Below are positions 44,403 through 52,134 of a DNA stretch of 64,000 nucleotides, in pieces. Position 1 is the stretch's first letter, and each line of letters begins with the position of its first letter. The notes under the pieces were generated by a model that did no database searches, was not told the DNA's origin, and was given only the letters and a program-made list of their open reading frames with translations. The translations under genes were made by a program, and so were the position numbers. The DNA comes from Chitinophaga filiformis (GTDB lineage: Bacteria; Bacteroidota; Bacteroidia; Chitinophagales; Chitinophagaceae), in contig NZ_CP095855.1 of NCBI RefSeq assembly GCF_023100805.1, positions 5,559,001 to 5,623,000 of the forward strand, read 5' to 3'.

Positions 44403-45311
44403 TCAAACAGTCCTGAAGGAAGAAGGGGTTACTTTGGTCTGTTTCTTGAAAAAGTTGTTAAAATGAGCTGGTTCCTCGAAGCCCAGGCAGTAACTGATTT
44501 CGGAGATATTCCAGTCAGTGTGCTTCAGCAGCGCTTTGGCTTCCCCGACCAGTCGCTCGGCGATATGTTCTGTGGTGGTCTTACCTGTAGTTTCCTTGAT
44601 AGCGCGGTTCAGGTGATTCACATGCACTGAGAGCTGGTCAGCAAAATCCTTGGCCGAGCGTAAGGTGAACCGCTGGGAAGTGGACTCTATCGGGAACTGG
44701 CGCTCCAGTAGCTCTGTAAATACAGAAGTGATCCTGGATTTGGCGTCCGGATGCCGGTACAAAGTATCCATCGGCGTCATCTTCAAAGCGTAATGGACAA
44801 TTTCCGTTACATAGTTCATCAGCAGGTCATACTTATATTTATAGTCCGACCCTATCTCGTCTAGCATCTTGGTAAAGATCTGGCTTATATGGTCATCCTG
44901 CTCTTTATTAAGCAGATAGGAAGGCTTGCCTCCCGGGGCGAACATCGGCAGCTCGTTGATATTCCCTCTCATCCGCTCCGTGAAAAACCCCTCTTTGAAG
45001 ATGCAGAAAAATCCCGTCCTCTCCTCCGACAGTGGCTCGAAGGTGTAAGGTACATGAGGATTGAAGAACATTAATGCAGTACCGTCAAGTTCAATACTTT
45101 TGTCAGCATAGTGATACAGGGTCTTTCCCCGTACCAGGTTGATCTTGTAAAAGTCCCGGCGACTATATTTAAAAGGAGCAGCACCGTGCACTCCCGCCAG
45201 GCTGTCTTCCAGCCTGAATACATTGAAATGCCCGATATCCTGCTGAAGATTTTCCGGTAGCCAGTTAAATTTCTGTTGATAGAACTCCTCCAGTGTTTGT
45301 GTTGTTGCCAT
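44403..45311 (-). CDS. AraC-family regulator with cupin sensor
   Basis: A 302-residue regulator. An AraC-type cupin domain spans about residues 20-170 (YKINLVRGKTLYHYADKSIE, MFFNPHVPYTFEP); the HTH domain covers the last 100 residues (KDFADQLSVHVNHLNRAIKETT, ISEISYCLGFEEPAHFNNFF). Probably activates the SDR gene downstream. Confidence 0.92.
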   Translation of the reverse strand: MATTQTLEEFYQQKFNWLPENLQQDIGHFNVFRLEDSLAGVHGAAPFKYSRRDFYKINLVRGKTLYHYADKSIELDGTALMFFNPHVPYTFEPLSEERTGFFCIFKEGFFTERMRGNINELPMFAPGGKPSYLLNKEQDDHISQIFTKMLDEIGSDYKYKYDLLMNYVTEIVHYALKMTPMDTLYRHPDAKSRITSVFTELLERQFPIESTSQRFTLRSAKDFADQLSVHVNHLNRAIKETTGKTTTEHIAERLVGEAKALLKHTDWNISEISYCLGFEEPAHFNNFFKKQTKVTPSSFRTV

Positions 45312-45338
45312 ACCCCGAAGTTACAAAATTCAAACAAA

Positions 45339-48122
45339 TCAGCGATATGGCGTAATTGTAACCGGTCCTGCCAGCCCCGAAGGCTGCACCGGCCAGCCCG
45401 CAGCATTAAAAGGAGTGTAATTAATGTTCACAAAATTGATCTCATGATACCGCCTCCAGGGTACCTGGTGCTGATCCATGTACCGGATCCTGTTCGCCAT
45501 CAGGTTGGCTACTTCTATCCGGATCTCGTTATTACCAGCCTTTAAATAGTGCCCTATCCTGGCCCTGAAAGGAATTGCCCAGAGAATACCTGCGTCCTGC
45601 CCGTTCACCCACACATGGGCGCTCTCGTGTACCTCCCCGATGTCCAGCACATATTCTCCCGCCTTCTTCTCCGGCAAGGTAAAGGTCGTAGTATATACCC
45701 CCGATCCGCAATAGGCATTGGCTGCCGTATCGCCCAGGGCCGTCCAGGGCGTCAGTTTATCCAGCTGACGCGCTACCGGTATAAATGGCCCACCATTCGT
45801 GAAAGTCAATTGCCAGTTGCCGGATAATGTCAGCGGCACCTCCGGCGTTTCCAGGTACTTCCAGTCAGCCATTGTTCCTGCCTGTACCCCCTTCCCTGTA
45901 TGCACGATCATTGCTTCTCCGGGTAATAATTGCAATTTCACTATGGTCCGGCCCCCATCCTGCCTGCTTTGTGCAAGGCCCGTTCTGCCCGTCTGGGGGT
46001 CCAGGAGTACCACTGTTCCTTCTGCTTTATTCAATGGCAGATACTCATCTATCTTTTGTGGCGTATGATTTACCAGGTAGTACCATGTAGTATTATTTTC
46101 TTTTCTGCGGATGAATTTAAGTCCCTTGTCGACCACCTTCTCACGATCTAACCCTACCTGCCATATGGCCTTTTGTACATCAGCAGCCAGTATCAGCCTC
46201 CCTTTGCCGCGCCGCGCCACCATCAATTGATGCTCGTCCGGCCTGAATTGCAGAGAAGCCAACAAGGTCCTGAGCGCCTTCCTCCGGCTCTCCAATCCGC
46301 CCAAACCGGGTACATCTTCCGGCAGTGATTCCATCACCACAGCAGATCCTTCTTCCGCCAGCCGGATCAGCTGCTGCATTGTTGTAACCGGCATCAATCG
46401 CATCTTCGGTATTACTATTAAGCGGTAGCCGGATAATGGCAATTTCGTACTATCATTTCCTTTGCCCACATCTGCCCTGAGCAATTGCGCATCCGAAATA
46501 AAATCCAGGGAATATCCTGCCCCCTGCAAAGCCTTCACCTGTTTGTAAAAAGCAGTAGGTTGCAGCCACTCGTCAATATCATGCACTTTCAAGGACATAT
46601 CCCGGCCTTTTGCCCGGTGCCAGGTATCATATACCGGCCAGTATACCAGCAGTTCATTGTCGGGTACGCCCGATTGTAATACCGACTGCACCCTGGTAAT
46701 ATATTCGTTTAGCCCCGGCAGATGTGGCCAGAAACTGTTGGTTGGTACAAAATTCACTGAGGCGTAGAACAGCCATCCCGGCCAGGGCACCTCCGGTGGC
46801 GAAAAAGTATTGCCATGATAGAACACATGGTTCACACCTGCCAGGAATGCCTGCTCCACCTCCGGCTTGCATTGCGACAAGGAGGTCTTAAAATGCTCCG
46901 TCAGCCAGGTAAATGTCTCACACGATATCAGTGGCCGCCCCTGTACGTGCCCGGCGGAAGAAGCAAACTTCAGCATTACCGGGTCGGGGTCCACGTTCCG
47001 GATATCCGCGCTGTCCCTGCGCAAACCGGGGATGGGAAAATAGGTGGAGCCATAGGTCTCGCATTCAGGAATATCCACCGCTGCATAAAGATCCAGCAGG
47101 TTGCCGGGCGATCCATGTGCCTGGTTCTTCGACAGGCTCTTATAGCCATGCGCCCAATGTGTCCAGGGACGCGTAAAATTCTCCAGCAACAGTTCAGACA
47201 TCGTCTCCCGGTAGTCAGACTTTACCCTCGCTACCAGGTCCGTACTGTCATCGCTGGCCAGCTCCCGCAGATACCTTGCTAAGTCATAACCCCGCTTCTT
47301 TTTAAACGCGGTCAGGAATGCAGGCGTCCAGTCAGCATTATACACTTCATAACTATCATTATAGAAAGAACGTACACCCGGCGCCTTATATTTAAAGGCG
47401 GTATCAAAACGATGCAGATAGACCTGCAGCCCTTTGGCCGATAAATGGTCGAGCGTATACCCTTCCCCTCCCGGCGCAGCGCGCTTTACCTGCTGTAATG
47501 TCCAGCCGTCAAATAAAGCATAGAGGTCCCATTCACCGCTGGCAGGCGACCAGCGCAAACGACCTTCTTTATCCACCTTATCCTTCAGCGATATGGCCTG
47601 ATGGCCATTGTAAGCGGTCAGCGCCTGCAATGCGGCTCCTTCCTGTTTGGCATCGTCTACCCTTATAGGTTGTGTAAGCGATTTTCCGGCAGAGACATGA
47701 TATTGCCGGATAATGAAACGGGAAGCAGCATAGGCTTTCGTCACCTGCGGTCCCCCGAAAGGCCAGCCGGTGCCCGTAGTAAGATCTACTCCCATCTGCC
47801 GTTCAGCTGTGGCGGATACAGTATGCCGTAGTAATGCCGTCCAGCGGGGAGAAAGAAAACTGACATATTGCGACTCGTACCCCATTGCCCCATAAATAGG
47901 CGCAATTTCAACACCGCCAAAACCAGCCTGTTGCAATACATCGAGTGAAGAAGACAGGTTCTTTTCATTCACGGCACTGCCAATCCACCACCAGCGGGTC
48001 CAGGGTTTAGTTTCTCTCTTTACAGCCGGCCACGCGGCCTGTTGTGCAAAGGCAGGCCATACAAACAATAAGCACAGGCCCGTGAATAACAGCCTGCCGG
48101 TTCCTTGGATTACAGTTTTCAT
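45339..48122 (-). CDS. GH106-type alpha-L-rhamnosidase
   Basis: A 927-residue exported enzyme (signal peptide ends near AFAQQA). The opening TRWWWIGSAVNEKNL and GFGGVEIAPIYG match the GH106 TIM barrel; CETFTWLTEHFK and AFLAGVNHVFYHG lie in the catalytic region. A C-terminal beta-sandwich (GSGVYTTTFTLP, HVWVNGQDAGILWAIPFRA) is like the galactose-binding domain of GH106/GH2 enzymes. Cleaves terminal alpha-L-rhamnose from plant or algal glycans. No SusC/SusD pair is adjacent. A decayed sulfatase lies just upstream. Confidence 0.88.
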   Translation of the reverse strand: MKTVIQGTGRLLFTGLCLLFVWPAFAQQAAWPAVKRETKPWTRWWWIGSAVNEKNLSSSLDVLQQAGFGGVEIAPIYGAMGYESQYVSFLSPRWTALLRHTVSATAERQMGVDLTTGTGWPFGGPQVTKAYAASRFIIRQYHVSAGKSLTQPIRVDDAKQEGAALQALTAYNGHQAISLKDKVDKEGRLRWSPASGEWDLYALFDGWTLQQVKRAAPGGEGYTLDHLSAKGLQVYLHRFDTAFKYKAPGVRSFYNDSYEVYNADWTPAFLTAFKKKRGYDLARYLRELASDDSTDLVARVKSDYRETMSELLLENFTRPWTHWAHGYKSLSKNQAHGSPGNLLDLYAAVDIPECETYGSTYFPIPGLRRDSADIRNVDPDPVMLKFASSAGHVQGRPLISCETFTWLTEHFKTSLSQCKPEVEQAFLAGVNHVFYHGNTFSPPEVPWPGWLFYASVNFVPTNSFWPHLPGLNEYITRVQSVLQSGVPDNELLVYWPVYDTWHRAKGRDMSLKVHDIDEWLQPTAFYKQVKALQGAGYSLDFISDAQLLRADVGKGNDSTKLPLSGYRLIVIPKMRLMPVTTMQQLIRLAEEGSAVVMESLPEDVPGLGGLESRRKALRTLLASLQFRPDEHQLMVARRGKGRLILAADVQKAIWQVGLDREKVVDKGLKFIRRKENNTTWYYLVNHTPQKIDEYLPLNKAEGTVVLLDPQTGRTGLAQSRQDGGRTIVKLQLLPGEAMIVHTGKGVQAGTMADWKYLETPEVPLTLSGNWQLTFTNGGPFIPVARQLDKLTPWTALGDTAANAYCGSGVYTTTFTLPEKKAGEYVLDIGEVHESAHVWVNGQDAGILWAIPFRARIGHYLKAGNNEIRIEVANLMANRIRYMDQHQVPWRRYHEINFVNINYTPFNAAGWPVQPSGLAGPVTITPYR

Positions 48123-48130
48123 AACGTCAA

Positions 48131-48555
48131 TTATTGTTCTGTTGCCGACCAGTCAAATTCCGGGTGTTCGGCAGCAGTCTTTGATTGCTGCATCAGCATG
48201 GAGAGTGCTCTTACCTTCTCCGGATATCGGGCTGCCAGATCATGCGCTTCGCCACATCCGCAGAAAGACGGTACAGCTCAAAGCGGGCAGGCGTTCGGGG
48301 ATCCTGCTGCCGCCCGGGCTTACTTCCATTCAATGCTTTGCTGTAAGATAAACCATCTATTCCGGATAAAGTAGCTGAATGTGTAAGATCGGTCAGGATA
48401 GGCAATATATTCCGGAAAGCCATTGAATACTGATAACCTGTCCGGCAGACACTTTACCCGGCACCCTCACATAGTTACCCGGATACCTCCTTCATACTGG
48501 TCTCGCCTGATACCGCTCAATGGTCCATTACTGTCAAAATACAAGGGCGGGCGCC
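48131..48555 (-). pseudogene. sulfatase pseudogene (C-terminal part, multiple frameshifts)
   Basis: Fragments of a sulfatase C-terminal half in three frames on the minus strand: FDSNGPLSGIRRDQYEGGIR (near 48550-48480), RVPGKVSAGQVI, then ILPILTDLTHSATLSGIDGL, then FELYRLSADV. A final frameshift leads to GEAHDLAARYPEKVRALSML and the original stop at 48131. At least three frame changes, and the N-terminal catalytic half is missing. It lies 8 bases upstream of the GH106 gene on the same strand. Confidence 0.8.
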
Positions 48556-48655
48556 TCCTTCTTTACGGAGGGCCATTAACGCCGGTGCGTCTGCCCCCGG
48601 CAGGATGCCCGCATCCATAGCGCTGCCTGCCAGGACTGCCATCCATAAAACACAA

Positions 48656-48678
48656 AAGCCGGGCTTAATACCCGGCTT
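48656..48678 (-). terminator. terminator of the lipoprotein gene at 48706
   Basis: AAGCCGGG/CCCGGCTT stem with loop CTTAATA; on the minus strand it is followed by TTGTGTTTTATGG. Confidence 0.7.
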
Positions 48679-48705
48679 CCTGCGTTCAATAATATACCCG
48701 ATGGA

Positions 48706-49260
48706 CTATTCTGCTACCTTAAATGTAGACACCGTATTGTCAAATACAGTAAAATACTTATCTCCCTCACCTGCCTTTGTAGTACCGGTAATACCATAAG
48801 CAACACCATTCTTCGGCACGATATACAATATTGCGGCTATCTGCATGCCACCCTGTTCAGCTGTATATTTCAGCCATTTGGAAGGAATACCGTTGATATC
48901 TTTGTCCCCTTTACCTGCTACTGTGAATTTTCCAAGGTACTTCTCCATAGAACTTACAGTCTTGTCGAAATACGTCTGCAGGGAATCCTTGCCCATATTT
49001 TCTGTCACCACGTTTATATTGGCCCTGAAACCGCCTGTTTCTTCCGGCGCCAGTAGTATGGTTGATTTGACGCCATTCAGGGTAGTATCTATCCGCTTCC
49101 ATTCCTTAGGTCCGTCAATAGTGAATTTACCAGCGCCTGCATTCATGTTGGGCGCGGCCTCCTCCAATATTTCCTTTGCTGATTTCGGAGCATTATTGCC
49201 ATTCTTACAAGCCGTAAACAACAATACCCCGGCAATGGTTAATAACGAAAAGTACTTCAT
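48706..49260 (-). CDS. lipoprotein of unknown function (DcrB/PsbP-like)
   Basis: A 184-residue lipoprotein with lipobox LFTAC (Cys ~18). The mature part (KFTIDGPKEWKRIDTTLNG, INVVTENMGKDSLQTYFDKTV, LYIVPKNGVAYGITGTTKAG) has the mixed alpha/beta pattern of DcrB/PsbP-like proteins. The start MKYFSLL gives the signal; an in-frame ATG at 49323 adds an unlikely leader. TATCTTTA at about 49285 is a probable -7 box. Confidence 0.8.
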   Translation of the reverse strand: MKYFSLLTIAGVLLFTACKNGNNAPKSAKEILEEAAPNMNAGAGKFTIDGPKEWKRIDTTLNGVKSTILLAPEETGGFRANINVVTENMGKDSLQTYFDKTVSSMEKYLGKFTVAGKGDKDINGIPSKWLKYTAEQGGMQIAAILYIVPKNGVAYGITGTTKAGEGDKYFTVFDNTVSTFKVAE

Positions 49261-49481
49261 AAATTCATGTTTATTAATCCATAAAGATAAGTGCATTTTA
49301 TTTAAAATGAATATATCCGCCATAACTCATCCAGCCGCCCATACCATTCCATTCACAGATTATTATCCATTTTCTATATTTAATACACGATTTTCATATT
49401 AATTATATTATTTTCAACCTGATCTTATTGTCACTGCCTTTGCCAGTTATGTGATATGAATATTCAAACAGATAGCATTTT

Positions 49482-49949
49482 ATGGTCAGATACTACGCAA
49501 TATTCAGAGATGGAAGTCATAGCCCATTACACAGTCTCGAATCAATATCCATTTTACCCGAGTATTCCTACATCCTCATGACAACAGACACCTTAAAACC
49601 TAACGGTTATGTTGAATCTACCATCTACCAGTTTGTAAATGCCAAAGGAGAACTGGAACTGCTCAGGATCGGCAACTGGGAACTGCTGTACATCAGTCCC
49701 TGGACCTTCAATTCCGATGGGCTCCGCTACTGCCTGTACAATCACCTTACAAAAACCGCGCACGAATTTCATGGAGAAGAGACGGGATTGACTTTTTTCA
49801 AACATGACCTCTTCCCTAAACTGCGCGAACTTTCCATTATTCCCGATTACCACCAGTACCTGCTCAGTGAAAAAGTAGACCTGCTGGAAGAAGAACTTAC
49901 CGAATTAAGAAGACGCCTTTATGAAGTCGAAAAAGTCCTGAAAAGATAA
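49482..49949 (+). CDS. hypothetical protein with C-terminal coiled coil
   Basis: A 155-residue cytoplasmic protein, family not recognised. The N-terminal 125 residues are mixed alpha/beta with many aromatic residues. The last 30 (EKVDLLEEELTELRRRLYEV) are a clear heptad coiled coil, so it probably self-associates. No signal or membrane segment. Confidence 0.7.
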   Translation: MVRYYAIFRDGSHSPLHSLESISILPEYSYILMTTDTLKPNGYVESTIYQFVNAKGELELLRIGNWELLYISPWTFNSDGLRYCLYNHLTKTAHEFHGEETGLTFFKHDLFPKLRELSIIPDYHQYLLSEKVDLLEEELTELRRRLYEVEKVLKR

Positions 49950-50023
49950 CATCCTGCTTCTGTTTTACAACCACCTGCACACTGTTACAGATAATTGTTT
50001 TTCATAATTCATTTGTAATTGCG

Positions 50024-50031
50024 TACCTTTG
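50024..50031 (+). promoter_or_regulatory. -7 box of the lipoprotein gene at 50066
   Basis: TACCTTTG matches TAnnTTTG, 35 bases before the ATG. It sits inside the small palindrome GCGTACctttGCGTACGC. Confidence 0.5.
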
Positions 50032-50065
50032 CGTACGCTTATTTTTTAAACCCACATATATACTT

Positions 50066-50692
50066 ATGAAATCAGTAAAATCAGCGTTATTGTTAGCCGC
50101 TGTAGCATCCTCACTTGTTGCTTGTTCAGATAACGACGACGTAAACAACGAAGTTAAAAATGGCCTGGAAGGGACTTACACATTCGTGGCTATGAAAGCC
50201 GACACGTATGTAGACGCAGAATATCACTACAGTGATGACGATATGGTTATTAGAACCATCTCCACTTCTACTTACGACGCAAAAAACCTGGGTGGTACCA
50301 TTACAATTAATGCCACCAAATTTAATTCGAACAAGTTTAAGTACACCGTTGAAACCATCCTGAACGGTAAGACCTACACGAATGGTGAGCAAACCGGCTT
50401 TTCGAGTATGCCGGTTACATTCGATATTCCTGAATCCAGCGGCTCTTCCGACTACAAACTGATCGGTACAGACTCTATCTATTTTGCCGGCGGTTTTGTG
50501 AGCAGTCCAGCACTTGGCGATACCATGGCGTCAAAACCATCCGGTGCCAGATACAAATGGGAAGGCGACACACTGGTAATATCCTCCGAATTTCGTCAGC
50601 TCGATACAAGTCGTGTTAGCGACCAGGGTATGACCCAGACAACATACTCAGACAAACGTTCCAAACAGATCATGCGATTTAAAAAGAACTAA
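50066..50692 (+). CDS. lipoprotein of unknown function
   Basis: A 208-residue lipoprotein (lipobox SLVAC, Cys20), then a Ser/Thr-rich beta protein with the lipocalin-like opening GLEGTYTFVAMKAD and repeated strand patterns. No catalytic motif. Its own promoter and terminator make it a single-gene unit. Confidence 0.75.
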   Translation: MKSVKSALLLAAVASSLVACSDNDDVNNEVKNGLEGTYTFVAMKADTYVDAEYHYSDDDMVIRTISTSTYDAKNLGGTITINATKFNSNKFKYTVETILNGKTYTNGEQTGFSSMPVTFDIPESSGSSDYKLIGTDSIYFAGGFVSSPALGDTMASKPSGARYKWEGDTLVISSEFRQLDTSRVSDQGMTQTTYSDKRSKQIMRFKKN

Positions 50693-50709
50693 TTTTCTTT
50701 CTGTCAGGA

Positions 50710-50747
50710 AAAACGGCTTATGCACAGCGCATGAGCCGTTTTTTTTG
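50710..50747 (+). terminator. terminator of the lipoprotein gene
   Basis: AACGGCTTATGC (50712-50723) and GCATGAGCCGTT (50729-50740) form a 12-bp stem with one mismatch, followed by eight T. Confidence 0.9.
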
Positions 50748-50837
50748 CTGCCACGACATCAATTAAGTGGGTAAATAATGATAAGCGCTGAAACAACATA
50801 AAAAGCCATAACTTGCTGTATCAGAATCACCAGGTAT

Positions 50838-52100
50838 ATGGCAAAATCATCAGAAGAAATTATTATCATAGGCGCAGGCGCCGCAGGACTAATTGCCGCA
50901 AGAGAATTGTCCGGAAAGTACAAAGTAACCATACTGGAAGCCCGGAGTACCATCGGCGGACGTATAAACACCATCTACCGGGATGGTATCAAAACAGCGG
51001 AAACAGGCGCCGAATTCGTACATGGCGAGCTCCCCATTACATTGGGATTATTAAAGGAAGCGGGGCTTAAATACCAGCTGGTAAGCGGTCAAATGTTCCA
51101 TGTCGACAACGGGCAATGGTTTGCACAGCATGAAATGATCTCTGACTGGGATGCATTGCTGGAACAAATGGGAAAAAGCCCTGCCGGCATGACCATGCAG
51201 GACTTCCTCGACCAGCATTACCCATACGATCAACATCCCGGGCTGAGGGAGGATATCCAGGGATTTGTACAGGGCTTCGACCTCGCTGACCTTTCAAAAG
51301 TGGGCGTAAAATACCTCTATAACGAATGGACAAACGAAAATGAAAAGAACTTCCGGATAGACAAGGGATATTCCGCCATGATAGATTTCCTGGCAGCAGC
51401 ATGCCGCAAACAACAGTGTAACATCATTACTAACACTACCGTCACCGCTGTTGACTGGTCGGCGGCCAAGGTGCAGGTACACGCGGCCAATGGTGCAAGC
51501 TGGCTGGCAGATAAACTGATTGTCACTATTCCCCTGGGGGTGCTGCAGAAGAATACGATATCCTTCTCCCCCGCCATTCCCGACTATATCAAAGCGGCCA
51601 ACGATATTGGCTGGGGCACTGTCATCAAAACAATATTACATTTCAAAACTCCCTTCTGGGAAAAACATACACAGCAGATGGCCTTTCTGTTTGGAGAAAC
51701 GCCCATCCCCACCTGGTGGACACAAAGCCCTGCGAGGGTGAATGTGCTCACCGGCTGGCTGGGAGGTCCGCCATCTGCTGCCTATATCGCGCAAACAGGC
51801 GAACAGTTGCTGGAACTCTCTATCAGCTCTCTGGCTTCGCTCTGTAACGAAACCCCGGCAACATTAAGAGAGCAACTCCTCTGCAGCTATATCGCCAACT
51901 GGGCTGCCGATCCTCATGTTGCAGGAGGCTATAGTTATGGTACACCTGCTACGCCGGCAGCACAAGCCCTGCTCAATACGCCTATAGCAGACACCATCTA
52001 CTTTGCCGGTGAAGCCCTGTATGACGGCGCAAGCCCCGGCACCGTTGAAGCGGCACTGAGCACAGGTATGGCGGTCGCCGCTAAAATAAAAGGCCGTTAA
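50838..52100 (+). CDS. FAD-dependent amine oxidase
   Basis: A 420-residue flavin amine oxidase. It has the Rossmann GAGAAGLIAARELS, the GG motif ARSTIGGRINT, a substrate domain in the middle and the C-terminal FAD motif IYFAGEALYDGASPGTVEAA. Relatives oxidise monoamines, polyamines or aromatic amino acids. It lacks a signal peptide, so it is cytoplasmic. Single gene, convergent with pnkp. Confidence 0.9.
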   Translation: MAKSSEEIIIIGAGAAGLIAARELSGKYKVTILEARSTIGGRINTIYRDGIKTAETGAEFVHGELPITLGLLKEAGLKYQLVSGQMFHVDNGQWFAQHEMISDWDALLEQMGKSPAGMTMQDFLDQHYPYDQHPGLREDIQGFVQGFDLADLSKVGVKYLYNEWTNENEKNFRIDKGYSAMIDFLAAACRKQQCNIITNTTVTAVDWSAAKVQVHAANGASWLADKLIVTIPLGVLQKNTISFSPAIPDYIKAANDIGWGTVIKTILHFKTPFWEKHTQQMAFLFGETPIPTWWTQSPARVNVLTGWLGGPPSAAYIAQTGEQLLELSISSLASLCNETPATLREQLLCSYIANWAADPHVAGGYSYGTPATPAAQALLNTPIADTIYFAGEALYDGASPGTVEAALSTGMAVAAKIKGR

Positions 52101-52118
52101 TAAAAATATTAACACGAG

Positions 52119-52134
52119 ACCCGCCGCGGCGGGT
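52119..52134. terminator. weak hairpin between convergent genes
   Basis: ACCCGCCGCGGCGGGT is a perfect 16-bp palindrome just before the pnkp stop. It lacks a T tract, so termination efficiency is doubtful. Confidence 0.4.
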
